The notes beneath the pieces are model-generated. The model was not told the DNA's origin, searched no databases, and saw nothing but the letters and a program-made list of their open reading frames with translations. Positions 1 through 8,778 of a stretch of 64,000 nucleotides of DNA are shown here, in pieces; positions within the stretch are counted from its first letter, which is position 1, and each line of letters begins with the position of its first letter. The position numbers were made by a program, and so were the translations under genes. Source of the stretch: Streptomyces sp. DH12 (GTDB lineage Bacteria > Actinomycetota > Actinomycetes > Streptomycetales > Streptomycetaceae). The stretch lies in assembly GCF_020873895.1 (NCBI RefSeq), contig NZ_JAHWGT010000017.1:62001-126000 (forward strand), read 5' to 3'.

Positions 1-52
1 GGTGGCGGGCTGGGCGGTACGGGGCGGTGCGGAAGCCGTTACGGCGCCCCGG

Positions 53-829
53 TCAGCTGGTCCGGCCCTTGGTGTCGAACTCCTTCATGCGGTCCAGCAC
101 CCCGTCCGCTGTCGGCGCGAGCATCTCGTCGACGATGCGCCCGTCCGCCAGGAAGATCACCCGGTCGGCGTAGGAGGCGGCCACCGGGTCGTGCGTGACC
201 ATCACGACGGTCTGGCCGAGCTCGCGCACCGAGTTGCGCAGGAAGCCCAGGACCTCGGCGCCCGAGCGGGAGTCGAGGTTGCCGGTGGGCTCGTCACCGA
301 AGATGATCTCGGGGCGGGAGGCCAGGGCGCGCGCCACGGCCACGCGCTGCTGCTGGCCGCCGGAGAGCTGCGCGGGCCGGTGTCCCAGCCGCCCGGACAG
401 GCCGACCATGTCGATGACGCGGTCCATCCACTGCTTGTCCGGCTTGCGGCCCGCGATGTCCATCGGGAGGGTGATGTTCTCCAGCGCGGTGAGCGTCGGC
501 AGCAGGTTGAACGCCTGGAAGATGAAGCCGATCTTGTCCCGGCGCAACTGCGTGAGCTGCTTGTCCTTCAACGTGCCCAGCTCGGTCTCGCCGATGCGCG
601 CCGAGCCGCTGGTGAAGCTGTCGAGGCCCGCCACGCAGTGCATCAGCGTCGACTTGCCGGAGCCGGAGGGTCCCATGATCGCCGTGAACTCGCCCTGCGG
701 GAACGCCACGGTGACCCGGTCGAGGGCGACCACGCGGGTCTCGCCCTGTCCGTAGACCTTGGACAGCTCCGTGGCGCGGGCGGCCACCGCGGTGGTGGCG
801 CGGTGTGCGGTCGTCGGGGAGGGGATCAC
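53..829 (-). CDS. ABC transporter ATP-binding protein, MacB/LolD type
   Basis: ATPase subunit of an exporter-type ABC transporter. A Walker A motif (GPSGSGKST, about residues 53-61), a Q-loop, the signature LSGGQQQR (about 155-162), Walker B (IIFGDEPTG) and the H-loop histidine in VMVTHD are all intact. The sequence resembles the ATPases that pair with FtsX/MacB-like permeases. I start it at the GTG at 829 because GGAG lies 8 bases upstream; an in-frame GTG at 847 lacks a ribosome site. The gene runs off toward position 1, so the partner permease would be expected just outside the window. Membrane-associated on the cytoplasmic side. The substrate cannot be inferred. Confidence 0.93.
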   Translation of the reverse strand: MIPSPTTAHRATTAVAARATELSKVYGQGETRVVALDRVTVAFPQGEFTAIMGPSGSGKSTLMHCVAGLDSFTSGSARIGETELGTLKDKQLTQLRRDKIGFIFQAFNLLPTLTALENITLPMDIAGRKPDKQWMDRVIDMVGLSGRLGHRPAQLSGGQQQRVAVARALASRPEIIFGDEPTGNLDSRSGAEVLGFLRNSVRELGQTVVMVTHDPVAASYADRVIFLADGRIVDEMLAPTADGVLDRMKEFDTKGRTS

Positions 830-1224
830 GTGGAGGGCTCCTGTCACGCATGGTGTTCGTCGGGGACCCTCCCATAATCGGCGCCGGCACCCCCTCGGGG
901 CGTCCCTCCCCGTGCCCGTTCCCGGGGCCCTCTGGAGTCTGACGGCGGGGCCCGCCCCTCCTCCTGAGGTATGACGGCACCCCCGAGACGCCCGCCGGCG
1001 CCCGCCGCGGGTGGGGACACCGCGTGGACGTACGGCGACTTTCCGTCATTCCGTGGGCGGGGCATATGCGAGCGCGAACCCCCCGCCGGTACTGGCGATG
1101 CGCCGCCCGGGAGCACTGACGCTCCCTCAGACCTCAATAAAATAAGACAACATCGGGCCACTCGTCGGCTGGTCGGGCGACGCGCCCCGGATAGGCTCCT
1201 GTGCTGACGCGGAGCCGCGCACTT
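830..1224. other. Intergenic region upstream of bldA
   Basis: About 395 bases without a supportable gene between the ABC ATPase and the tRNA. It holds an unusually A/T-rich patch around 1132-1152. A TAGGCT hexamer at 1192-1197 is a plausible -10 box for the tRNA, placing a start about 20 bases before the mature 5' end, but I see no convincing -35. The ATPase promoter should lie at the left end on the minus strand. Confidence 0.4.
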
Positions 1225-1306
1225 GCCCGGATGGTGGAACGCAGACACGGCGAGCTTAAACCTCGCTGGCCTTCGGGCCGTGCCGGTTCGAGTCCGGCTC
1301 CGGGCA
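1225..1306 (+). tRNA. bldA: tRNA-Leu (UAA anticodon), bldA
   Basis: The acceptor arms GCCCGGA (1225-1231) and TCCGGGC (1299-1305) pair perfectly, followed by discriminator A. The anticodon stem GCGAG/CTCGC closes the loop CTTAAAC, giving anticodon UAA. The long variable arm (GGCC TTC GGGCC-like hairpin) and GGTTCGAGTCC T-arm are those of a class II leucyl tRNA. CCA is not encoded. In Streptomyces the only tRNA that reads UUA well is BldA, and it gates translation of rare TTA-containing genes for aerial growth and antibiotics. Two genes in this window contain TTA codons (near 16598 and 60633). Confidence 0.96.
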
Positions 1307-1455
1307 CTCACCGCTCGGGCGGGTCGGCTCCGACACGGAGCGTTGCGTGATCGATATCCGCAGGTCGAAAGATCCTCCCCGAGCACTAGGGTGTTTGCTT
1401 TGCTCTCCCATTACTCTTGTGTCAAGGCCGCGCACGGCGGCCATGGAGGAGTGAG

Positions 1456-2334
1456 ATGAGGAGCAGCAACCCGGTCTTCTCGCGACGGGGGTTCAGCCGC
1501 GACAACGGCTACGCGGGCTTCAACGCGCAGCAGCAGGCCGGGGGCCCCGCCGCCGGAACGAACCCGTACGCGACGAACCCGTACGCGACCGACCCCTACG
1601 CCCAGCCCGGCGTCCAGGCGGGCATGCCGCCGCAGGCCCCGGCCCGGTCCGGTGTCATGACCATCGACGACGTGGTGTCGCGCACCGCCATCACGCTCGG
1701 CACGGTCTTCGTCACCGCCGCTCTCGCCTGGTTCCTGCTGCCGGTCGACCCGGCGAACCTGAACAAGTCGTACGGCATCGGCATCGGCGCGGCCCTGGTG
1801 GCCTTCGTCCTCGCGATGGTGCAGGCGTTCAAGAGCAAGGCGTCGCCGGCGCTGATCCTGGGGTACGCGGCCTTCGAGGGCGTGTTCCTGGGCGTCATCT
1901 CCAGCGCCGTCACCACGTACGTCGCGGCGGGCGCCGTCCCGCAGGCGGTGCTCGGCACGATGTCGGTCTTCGCCGGCGTGCTGATCGCCTACAAGAAGCG
2001 CTGGATCCGCGTCAACCGACGCTTCTACGGCTTCGTGATGGCGGCCGCGATCGGCTTCGTCCTGCTGATGGCGGTGAACATGCTGTTCGCCGTCTTCGGC
2101 GGCGGTGACGGCCTCGGCTTCCGCAGCGGCGGCCTCGGCATCGTCTTCGGCATCATCGGCATCGTGCTCGGCGCGTGCTTCCTGGCCCTGGACTTCAAGC
2201 AGGTCGAGGACGGCGTCGCCTACGGCGCCCCGCGCGAGGAGTCGTGGCTGGCGGCCTTCGGCCTCACCATGACCCTGGTGTGGATCTACCTGGAGTTCCT
2301 GCGCCTGATCTCCATCTTCTCCGGCGACGACTGA
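1456..2334 (+). CDS. Bax inhibitor-1/YccA family integral membrane protein
   Basis: Multi-pass membrane protein of 292 residues in the BI-1 (TMBIM/YccA) family, proposed in other bacteria to act in ion leak or protease regulation. A hydrophilic N-terminus with NPYAT-like repeats (about 36-48) precedes roughly seven hydrophobic helices from about residue 82. The C-terminal part ending in a cluster of acidic residues (SGDD) fits the family. The ATG at 1456 has GGAGG six bases upstream and is preferred to an in-frame GTG at 1417. A strong terminator follows. It lies 150 bases after bldA but has its own leader. Confidence 0.9.
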   Translation: MRSSNPVFSRRGFSRDNGYAGFNAQQQAGGPAAGTNPYATNPYATDPYAQPGVQAGMPPQAPARSGVMTIDDVVSRTAITLGTVFVTAALAWFLLPVDPANLNKSYGIGIGAALVAFVLAMVQAFKSKASPALILGYAAFEGVFLGVISSAVTTYVAAGAVPQAVLGTMSVFAGVLIAYKKRWIRVNRRFYGFVMAAAIGFVLLMAVNMLFAVFGGGDGLGFRSGGLGIVFGIIGIVLGACFLALDFKQVEDGVAYGAPREESWLAAFGLTMTLVWIYLEFLRLISIFSGDD

Positions 2335-2369
2335 CCGGCGGTCGTCGGTCGCGCGGACGCGCACCACGA

Positions 2370-2408
2370 GGGAGGGCCCTCCCGGACTCGGTCCGGGAGG
2401 GCCCTCCC
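2370..2408 (+). terminator. Strong hairpin terminator after the BI-1 gene
   Basis: An 18-bp perfect stem (2370-2387 with 2391-2408, arms beginning GGGAGGGCCC) with a 3-base loop, 35 bases after the stop codon. A short pyrimidine stretch follows. It could also limit transcription arriving from the minus-strand gene at 2523. Confidence 0.85.
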
Positions 2409-2522
2409 GTCTTCCCTGCTCCGCCGGCCCGTCCGGCCCCTCCCGCCTGCGACCCGTCAGGCCGTGCGGCACTGGGGGCGCGGGGCGCGGGGCTCGTCGG
2501 GCGGCGGGGGTGTCGGGGCGCG

Positions 2523-2753
2523 TCAGACCAGCTTGCGCGCCGCGCGCCTCAGGTCGTACTCGTGGATGATCGCCTTGGCGTGGCCGTAGGCGAGGTCGTG
2601 TTCGCTCCGGAGCCAGCTCACCTTCTCCTCGAAACGGACGAGGGAGGGGCCTTCCTCGACGGTGCGCAGCCAGTCGGCCACTTCACGGCCGGTGCAGTGG
2701 GGGATGCGGGAGAGCAGGTTTCGGTGGGTCTCTGCGGAGAAGACGTGGGACAT
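2523..2753 (-). CDS. Small DUF4287-like protein
   Basis: A 76-residue soluble protein. The C-terminal half (WLRSEHDLAYGHAKAI) matches the WL(K/R)xEHxLxxGHAxA core of the small DUF4287 proteins. The same core is present in the gene at 24343, so the window carries two members. The function of the family is unknown to me. It is divergent from the gene at 2853 across a 99-base promoter region. Confidence 0.78.
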   Translation of the reverse strand: MSHVFSAETHRNLLSRIPHCTGREVADWLRTVEEGPSLVRFEEKVSWLRSEHDLAYGHAKAIIHEYDLRRAARKLV

Positions 2754-2815
2754 CGGCGCCTCCGGACGCTGTGCGCGAGTGCTCCTTCACGTCACCGTGC
2801 CCGAGTGTTCGCCCG

Positions 2816-2852
2816 TTGGCAACAGTGCCGCCGCGGCGCATAGGGTCGCGGC
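2816..2852 (+). promoter_or_regulatory. Predicted promoter giving a leaderless mRNA
   Basis: TTGGCA (2816-2821), a 19-base spacer and TAGGGT (2841-2846) lie immediately before the GTG at 2853. The expected transcription start falls on the start codon itself and there is no Shine-Dalgarno sequence, so the transcript is probably leaderless, a common arrangement in actinomycetes. Confidence 0.55.
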
Positions 2853-3209
2853 GTGCACGATACGACGGAACTGACCGAGGCCGTGGGCCGGCTCTGCGAC
2901 CGGCTGCGCTCCGCCCCGCAGAGCCGGCTCCGGCAGGGCACGGCGGCCGGTGGCCTGGAGCTCGCCAGGGAGTTGGCGGTGCGGGCGCACCGGCTGGAGG
3001 GCGCGCCCGGCGAGCCGCGGCTCATGCCGGACGCGGGCGTCTTCGCGGTCGGCGACCAGCTCGCGGTCGCGGGCGCGGACTTCGCCGAGGCCTGGCGGGC
3101 CGCCGTCGCGGCCGCCCGGGACGACGCCGCCCGGCGGGACGCGCTGCGCGCGGAGTGGGACGAGGCCCTGGCGCTGGTGCGTGAAGCCGCGGCCCGGTCG
3201 GCCGTGTAG
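2853..3209 (+). CDS. Conserved actinobacterial hypothetical protein
   Basis: A 118-residue alpha-helical, Ala/Arg/Glu-rich protein without signal peptide or membrane segment. A GVFAVGDQLAVAG segment in the middle looks like a conserved block of actinobacterial proteins of unknown function, but I cannot name a domain. Reading-frame quality and third-position GC are good. The GTG start is chosen because a -10-like TAGGGT sits six bases upstream, implying a leaderless message. It converges with the gene ending at 3224. Confidence 0.7.
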   Translation: MHDTTELTEAVGRLCDRLRSAPQSRLRQGTAAGGLELARELAVRAHRLEGAPGEPRLMPDAGVFAVGDQLAVAGADFAEAWRAAVAAARDDAARRDALRAEWDEALALVREAAARSAV

Positions 3210-3223
3210 GGGTCGGGCGCGGG

Positions 3224-4150
3224 CTACAGGGAGGCGATGACGCGGTCGGCGAGGATGTAGACGTTGTCGCGGCCGCCGTCGCCTCCGGCGCCCTCTGGGC
3301 AGGAGAAGGTCAGCGCGTACGCGCCGGAGATGCCCGAGCCGCCCAGCAGGAAGGGCGCGGCGCCGCCGTGCACGGCCGCGGCGAGCCGCTCGGCGGTCTC
3401 GCGGTGGCCGGGTGTCATGCAGAGCGTGGTGCCGTCGGCGAAGACGTACACGTCGAGCGTGCCGAGCGGGCCGGGCCGCACGTCGGTCAGCGCGGTGCGG
3501 GCGGCGGCCAGCTCCTCCAGCCGAGCCACGGTCCGCTCGTGGTCGGTGACGACCGGGGCCTGCACCGGTACGAAGTCCGGGTGCGAGGGGTGGCGGCGGC
3601 GGGCCGCGGCCAGCTCCGGGGAGTCCTCCGCGTACTCGGGGCACTCGCCGGCGGCGAGCCCCGGCAGCCCGCCGAGGAGGCCGGGCAGGTCGGCGGGGTC
3701 GGTGTCGCCGTAGTCGGGGGTGTCGCCGTACTCGGCGTCCAGGTCCAGCGCGTCCAGGCCCGCGAAGTCGGCCTGGCGGGGCACGAAGTAGGGGCCGTCG
3801 TCGCCGGCGGCGCCCAGCGGGCCCGTGCCGCCCAGCAGGGAGGCGGGGGAGTCGGCGGCGTCCCTGGCCTCCTGGGCCGCCCAGAACGCGCGCGCCTCGG
3901 CCAGCTCGCGCTCGCGCTCCTCGGCCAGGGCCTCGGCGACCGCCGCCCGTATCTCCTCCGCCATGGTCGCGTCGGCGGAGCGGGCGTGCGGCACCGTGGG
4001 CGCCTGTCCCGCGGCGGCGCGGGCGGTGGCCAGGTCGGTGCGCAGGGCGGTGATCTGCCGGCGCAGCCCGTGGGCGGCACACAGCGCGGCGGCGCCCACG
4101 GCCGTGGCGGTGGCCGTGGTCAGCAGCAGGGCGAGAGACATGGCGCTCAC
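3224..4150 (-). CDS. Membrane-anchored hypothetical protein with coiled-coil segment
   Basis: A 308-residue protein. It has an N-terminal hydrophobic segment (about 5-28), then a helical Ala/Glu/Arg-rich region (about 30-100) likely to form a coiled coil, an acidic linker rich in DxxD and DTPDYGDT-like sequence, and a C-terminal globular part with Cys residues (TTLCMTPGH, FSCPEGA). No known enzyme motif is visible. It probably sits in the cytoplasmic membrane with the bulk on one face. An alternative ATG at 4141 gives nearly the same product. Function unknown. Confidence 0.68.
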   Translation of the reverse strand: MSAMSLALLLTTATATAVGAAALCAAHGLRRQITALRTDLATARAAAGQAPTVPHARSADATMAEEIRAAVAEALAEERERELAEARAFWAAQEARDAADSPASLLGGTGPLGAAGDDGPYFVPRQADFAGLDALDLDAEYGDTPDYGDTDPADLPGLLGGLPGLAAGECPEYAEDSPELAAARRRHPSHPDFVPVQAPVVTDHERTVARLEELAAARTALTDVRPGPLGTLDVYVFADGTTLCMTPGHRETAERLAAAVHGGAAPFLLGGSGISGAYALTFSCPEGAGGDGGRDNVYILADRVIASL

Positions 4151-4296
4151 TGACTTACTCCCGGTTTCAATCGATCCCCCGCACTTCCTACATCAGCTTG
4201 AACTGCCCGTGGGCCCGGTGTCAGTGCATTACGTCACGAATTGGACAGGTTTCTTTGGTCGATGTTTCCCGCTCCCACGGTCGTGACCTGCGTAAA

Positions 4297-4339
4297 CGAA
4301 TCTCCCCCAGGAGATAGGTCACATCCTGGGGGAGATTCG
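4297..4339 (-). terminator. Terminator of the thiolase gene
   Basis: A perfect 16-bp inverted repeat (4297-4312 and 4324-4339, arm CGAATCTCCCCCAGGA) with an 11-base loop, 57 bases past the thiolase stop. On the minus strand the stem is followed by TTTACG. Confidence 0.8.
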
Positions 4340-4396
4340 GTCACGGCCGGGACGCGGAGCGGTTGGGAAGGCTCCGGGCCTGGAAGGGGCGCGGGG

Positions 4397-5617
4397 TCAG
4401 GAGAGGCGCTCGATCACCATCGCCATGCCCTGGCCGCCGCCGACGCACATGGTCTCCAGGCCGAACTGCTTGTCGTGGAACTGCAGGCTGTTGATGAGCG
4501 TGCCGGTGATGCGGGCGCCGGTCATGCCGAAGGGGTGGCCGACGGCGATGGCGCCGCCGTTGACGTTCAGCTTCTCCAGCGGGATGCCGAGGTCGCGGTA
4601 GGAGGGGATCACCTGGGCGGCGAACGCCTCGTTGATCTCCACCAGGTCGATGTCGTCGATGGTGAGCCCGGCGTGCTTCAGCGCCCGCCGGCTGGCCTCG
4701 ACCGGGCCGTACCCCATGATCTCCGGGGAGAGGCCGGAGACGCCGGTGGAGACGACGCGGGCGAGCGGGGTCAGCCCCAGCTCCCGCGCCTTCGTGTCGG
4801 ACATGACCACGAGCGCGGCGGCGCCGTCGTTGAGCGGGCAGCAGTTGCCGGCGGTGACCCGTCCGTCCGGGCGGAAGACCGGCTTCAGGCCCTGCACGCC
4901 CTCCAGGGTGACGCCGGCGCGCGGGCCGTCGTCCGTGCTCACCACGGTGCCGTCCGGGAGCGTCACCGGGGTGATCTCCCGCTCCCAGAAGCCGTTCTTG
5001 ATGGCCTGCTCGGCGAGGTTCTGCGACCGCACGCCGAACTCGTCCATCTCCTGGCGCGTGACGCCCTTGAGGAGCGCGAGGTTCTCGGCGGTCTGCCCCA
5101 TGGCGATGTACGCGTCCGGGACGAGGCCGTCCTCGCGCGGGTCGTGCCACTCGTCGCCGCCGTGCTCGGCGCGGGAGGCGGTACGGGCCTGGGCCTCGTC
5201 GAAGACCGGGTTGTGCGTGTCGGGCAGGCTGTCGGAGTTGCCCTTCACGAACCGGGAGACCGTCTCGACGCCCGCCGAGATGAAGACGTCGCCCTCGCCT
5301 GCCTTGATGGCGTGCAGCGCCATGCGCGTGGTCTGGAGGGACGAGGCGCAGTAGCGGGTGAGCGTGCAGCCGGGCAGGTGGTCCATGCCCATCCGCACGG
5401 CGACGATGCGGCCGAGGTTGAACCCCTGCTCGCCGCCGGGCAGGCCGCAGCCGAGCATGAGGTCGTCGATGTCGCGCGGGTCCAGCTCGGGGACCTTGGC
5501 GAGGGCGGCCTGGATGATCGTGGCGGTCAGGTCGTCGGGCCGCAGGTCCTTCAGCGAGCCTTTGAAGGCCCGGCCGATCGGGGAGCGGGCGGCTGAGACG
5601 ATCACGGCTTCGGGCAT
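4397..5617 (-). CDS. Thiolase (acetyl-CoA C-acyltransferase)
   Basis: A 406-residue thiolase that forms or cleaves 3-ketoacyl-CoA, normally in beta-oxidation. The nucleophilic cysteine lies in [10 protein letters not shown] (about residue 90), the catalytic histidine in [11 protein letters not shown], and the second cysteine in CVGGGQGMA near the C-terminus, so all active-site residues are present. Length is typical. The ATG at 5617 is preferred to the adjacent GTG at 5620 because GGAG lies at proper spacing. It is monocistronic, with a hairpin terminator and two inverted repeats in its promoter region. Confidence 0.95.
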   Translation of the reverse strand: MPEAVIVSAARSPIGRAFKGSLKDLRPDDLTATIIQAALAKVPELDPRDIDDLMLGCGLPGGEQGFNLGRIVAVRMGMDHLPGCTLTRYCASSLQTTRMALHAIKAGEGDVFISAGVETVSRFVKGNSDSLPDTHNPVFDEAQARTASRAEHGGDEWHDPREDGLVPDAYIAMGQTAENLALLKGVTRQEMDEFGVRSQNLAEQAIKNGFWEREITPVTLPDGTVVSTDDGPRAGVTLEGVQGLKPVFRPDGRVTAGNCCPLNDGAAALVVMSDTKARELGLTPLARVVSTGVSGLSPEIMGYGPVEASRRALKHAGLTIDDIDLVEINEAFAAQVIPSYRDLGIPLEKLNVNGGAIAVGHPFGMTGARITGTLINSLQFHDKQFGLETMCVGGGQGMAMVIERLS

Positions 5618-5674
5618 CACGGCTCCAGGTGACGTGTGGGCGACTGAGAGGGAAGTTACCCCTACGTAGAGCCC

Positions 5675-5727
5675 GGGTCACCGCTCGCGGGGTGTGACCC
5701 CCACCGCATTTCTAAGCGCTCGCTCAG
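5675..5727 (-). promoter_or_regulatory. Candidate operators upstream of thiolase
   Basis: Two inverted repeats lie 58-110 bases upstream of the thiolase start. One is GGGTCAC (5675-5681) with GTGACCC (5694-5700). The other is CTAAGCGCTCGCTCAG (5712-5727), an imperfect 16-bp palindrome of the kind bound by TetR-family regulators of acyl-CoA catabolism. The binding protein is not identified here. Confidence 0.45.
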
Positions 5728-5758
5728 TCGCCCTCGGTGTCCGTCTCGGTGGCTGTGT

Positions 5759-6901
5759 CTACGTCCCGGTCTCCGCGCCGGTCCCCGTGCCGCCCCCGGC
5801 CGGGGGCCGCGGCGACCGCACACGGCCCACCGTACGCCCGGGCTGCCCCGTGCCGCCGCTGCCGCCGCGGCCGTCGCCACCGGCGTCGCGGCCGCCGTCG
5901 TGGTGGTCCGGGTCGGGGTGCGCGGACCGGGCGGGCGCCGCCGACTCGGTCAGCCGGCGGCGCCTGCGGTGCTTGAGCAGGGCCCACGGGGCGCGGGCGC
6001 CCGTGACCTCCGTACCGGCCTCCTGCGCCGCCTCCGCGGCCGCCTGCGCCACCGGCAGCAGCCCCTCGCGCCGCTCGGCCTCCAGCCGCTCCGGCTCCGG
6101 CCACACCCCGAGGACGGCGCACACCGTCGGCAGGACCGCCATGGCGGCCGTCGCGTAGCCCTCAGCCGAGGGGTGGTAGTTGTCCGCGCCGAACATCTCC
6201 CGCGGGTTCGCCGCGAACTCCGGCCCCAGCAGGTCGCCCAGCGACACCGTCCGCCCCCCGTGCTCCACCACCACGATCGTCTGCGCCGCCGCCAGCTGCC
6301 GCGACAGCCGCCGCGCCAGCCACCGCAGCGGCTGGTACACCGGCTCGATGGTGCCCAGGTCCGGGCAGGTGCCGACCACGACCTCCGTGCCCGCGCCGCG
6401 CAGCCGCCGCACCGCCTCAGACAGGTAGCGCACCGACTGGGTGGGCGGCATGCGGTGGGTGACGTCGTTCGCCCCGATCATGATCACGCAGGCGTCGGGC
6501 GCCCGCACCGACCGCTCCAGCAGCAGGGACGTCTGCCGCTCCAGGTCGTCGGAGCGCGCCCCCGGCAGGGCGACGTTGCGCAGCGCCACCGGCCGCTCGG
6601 CGACCTGCGCCAGCCCCGAGGCGAGCAGCGCGCCCGGCGTCTGCCCCGCCCGCCGCACGCCCTGCCCCGCGGCCGTGGAGTCCCCCAGCAGCGCCAGCCG
6701 CAGCGGCACCCCGTCGAAGCCCCGCCCGTACAGCCCGTCCGCCGCCGGGGGCAGCGGCGCGGTCCCGCCGCCGACCGAGCGCTTCGCCAGCTGGACCTCG
6801 GCGAGGAGCACCCCCATCCCGGCCGCCCCGAGCAGGCCGATGCCGCCGCCGCCGTACGCCGCGCCCGCCGCGATCCGCCGTGCCACGCTCGCCCTCGACA
6901 T
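5759..6901 (-). CDS. SGNH/GDSL-type secreted or membrane-anchored esterase
   Basis: A 380-residue SGNH hydrolase. The nucleophile motif LLGDSTAAG (Ser about 75), a Gly-containing oxyanion block, GAND (block III) and the DNYHPSAEGY block with catalytic Asp/His are all present. A hydrophobic N-terminal stretch (about 5-35) suggests a signal anchor. The C-terminal about 70 residues are Gly/Asp/His/Arg-rich, low complexity and probably disordered. Substrate unknown; relatives act on acyl esters. Start chosen at the ATG at 6901 with GGAGG upstream; a GTG at 6913 is possible. Confidence 0.88.
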   Translation of the reverse strand: MSRASVARRIAAGAAYGGGGIGLLGAAGMGVLLAEVQLAKRSVGGGTAPLPPAADGLYGRGFDGVPLRLALLGDSTAAGQGVRRAGQTPGALLASGLAQVAERPVALRNVALPGARSDDLERQTSLLLERSVRAPDACVIMIGANDVTHRMPPTQSVRYLSEAVRRLRGAGTEVVVGTCPDLGTIEPVYQPLRWLARRLSRQLAAAQTIVVVEHGGRTVSLGDLLGPEFAANPREMFGADNYHPSAEGYATAAMAVLPTVCAVLGVWPEPERLEAERREGLLPVAQAAAEAAQEAGTEVTGARAPWALLKHRRRRRLTESAAPARSAHPDPDHHDGGRDAGGDGRGGSGGTGQPGRTVGRVRSPRPPAGGGTGTGAETGT

Positions 6902-7017
6902 AGGGGCGCCCACCTCCTCCGTGCCGTCTGTGAGCTAACTGCCCCGGAACCGTGTCCGCCTACGCATCCACTCGGCTTACGCTGGCTGGACCATTACGGA
7001 GACCCCGGAGACTTACG

Positions 7018-8403
7018 GTGCAAATCCACGACTCGATGATCAGCCTCGTCGGCAACACCCCGCTGGTGAAGCTCAACAGCGTCACCGCGGGCCTCCAGGC
7101 CACGGTCCTGGCCAAGGTCGAGTACTTCAACCCGGGCGGTTCGGTCAAGGACCGCATCGCCCTGCGCATGATCGAGGCGGCCGAGAAGAGCGGCGAGCTC
7201 AAGCCCGGCGGCACCATCGTCGAGCCGACGTCCGGCAACACCGGCGTCGGCCTCGCGATCGTGGCCCAGCAGAAGGGCTACAAGTGCATCTTCGTCTGCC
7301 CCGACAAGGTGTCCACCGACAAGATCAACGTGCTGCGCGCGTACGGCGCGGAGGTCGTCGTCTGCCCCACGGCCGTCGACCCCGAGCACCCCGACTCGTA
7401 CTACAACGTCTCCGACCGCCTCGTCCGCGAGACGCCGGGCGCCTGGAAGCCGGACCAGTACTCGAACCCGAACAACCCCCGTTCGCACTACGAGACGACC
7501 GGCCCCGAGCTGTGGGAGCAGACCGAGGGCAGGATCACGCACTTCGTCACGGGCGTCGGCACCGGCGGCACCATCTCCGGCACCGGCCGGTACCTCAAGG
7601 AGGCCAGCGGCGGCCGGGTGAAGGTGGTCGGCGCCGACCCCGAGGGCTCGGTCTACTCGGGCGGCTCCGGCCGGCCGTACCTGGTCGAGGGCGTCGGTGA
7701 GGACTTCTGGCCGTCCGCGTACGACAGCACGGTGACGGACGAGATCGTCGCCGTCTCCGACAAGGACTCGTTCCAGATGACCCGCCGCCTCGCCAAGGAG
7801 GAGGGCCTCCTCGTGGGCGGCTCCTGCGGCATGGCGGTCGTCGCGGCGCTGCGCGTCGCCGAGGGCCTCGGCCCGGACGACGTCGTCGTCGTGCTGCTGC
7901 CCGACAGCGGCCGCGGCTACCTCTCGAAGATCTTCAACGACGAGTGGATGGCCGACTACGGCTTCCTGGAGGACGCCGGACCGTCGGCGCGCGTCGGCGA
8001 CGTGCTGCGCCACAAGGAGGGCGACATCCCCAAGCTGGTGCACATGCACCCGGAGGAGACGGTCGGCGAGGCGATCGAGGTGCTCCGCGAGTACGGCGTG
8101 TCGCAGATGCCGATCGTGAAGCCGGGCGCCGGCCACCCCGACGTGATGGCCGCCGAGATCGTCGGCTCGGTCGTCGAGCGGGAGCTGCTGGAGGCGCTGT
8201 TCGCGCAGCGCGCGTCGCTGAACGACCCGCTGGAGAAGCACATGAGCGCCCCGCTCCCGCAGGTCGGCTCCGGAGAGCCGGTCGAGGACCTCATGGCCGT
8301 CCTCGGCCGGGCCGACGCGGCGATCGTGCTGGTCGAGGGGAAGCCGACCGGCGTCGTGAGCCGGCAGGACCTGCTCGCGTTCCTGGCCCGCGACGGGAAG
8401 TGA
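7018..8403 (+). CDS. Cystathionine beta-synthase
   Basis: A 461-residue PLP enzyme condensing serine and homocysteine to cystathionine (reverse transsulfuration). The PLP lysine is in GGSVKDRIALR (K44), followed by the phosphate-binding PTSGNTGVG and GTGGTISGTGRYL loops. Two C-terminal CBS domains (about 335-395 and 400-460) distinguish it from plain cysteine synthase. The GTG at 7018 has GGAG seven bases upstream. It stands alone, divergent from the SGNH hydrolase and followed by a strong hairpin. Some actinobacterial relatives accept O-acetylserine or other thiols. Confidence 0.94.
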   Translation: MQIHDSMISLVGNTPLVKLNSVTAGLQATVLAKVEYFNPGGSVKDRIALRMIEAAEKSGELKPGGTIVEPTSGNTGVGLAIVAQQKGYKCIFVCPDKVSTDKINVLRAYGAEVVVCPTAVDPEHPDSYYNVSDRLVRETPGAWKPDQYSNPNNPRSHYETTGPELWEQTEGRITHFVTGVGTGGTISGTGRYLKEASGGRVKVVGADPEGSVYSGGSGRPYLVEGVGEDFWPSAYDSTVTDEIVAVSDKDSFQMTRRLAKEEGLLVGGSCGMAVVAALRVAEGLGPDDVVVVLLPDSGRGYLSKIFNDEWMADYGFLEDAGPSARVGDVLRHKEGDIPKLVHMHPEETVGEAIEVLREYGVSQMPIVKPGAGHPDVMAAEIVGSVVERELLEALFAQRASLNDPLEKHMSAPLPQVGSGEPVEDLMAVLGRADAAIVLVEGKPTGVVSRQDLLAFLARDGK

Positions 8404-8778
8404 CCCCCGCGCGCACGGGGTTCGCGCGAACGGTACGGGGGCGTCACGTACCGGCAGCACCCGCTTAACACGCCCACGGCACCGTAGGGGGTGTCGGCGT
8501 CACGGACTCCCGGAGCGGCTCCCGGGTCTCCGCGGACGCCGCGGACGCGGGGACCGGCCCCGACCCGGGCCCGTGTCCCCCGCGGGGACCGCCGCCGTCC
8601 CGACCCCCGGCGACGGGGGTGCGGCGGCCCCCGCGCAGACGTCGACGGGGGGCCGGTCCACGGATCGGCCCCCCGTCGACGTCTGCCCGTCTGCCCGTCG
8701 TGCCCGCCTGCCGCCGGGCCGGCAGCCGGCAGCCCTTGCTGTCCGGCAACCCGGCAGCCAGGCTGTCCGTCCGCTGCG
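8404..8778. other. Non-coding gap with hairpins
   Basis: 375 bases between convergent genes. Apart from the 21-bp hairpin at 8635-8686 and short GC-rich self-complementary stretches near 8575-8592, I see no gene or regulatory site here. Confidence 0.5.
8635..8686. terminator. Bidirectional 21-bp perfect hairpin
   Basis: Arms 8635-8655 and 8666-8686 (starting GCAGACGTCGACGGGG) are perfectly complementary over 21 bp with a 10-base loop. It lies between the convergent cystathionine beta-synthase gene and the WXG-type cluster, so it probably terminates both. Confidence 0.85.

Noticed and set aside
1225-1306. tRNA-Leu as attachment site of an integrated element
   Set aside because: No duplicate of the tRNA 3' end, integrase or excisionase gene is seen within the window, and flanking genes are housekeeping.
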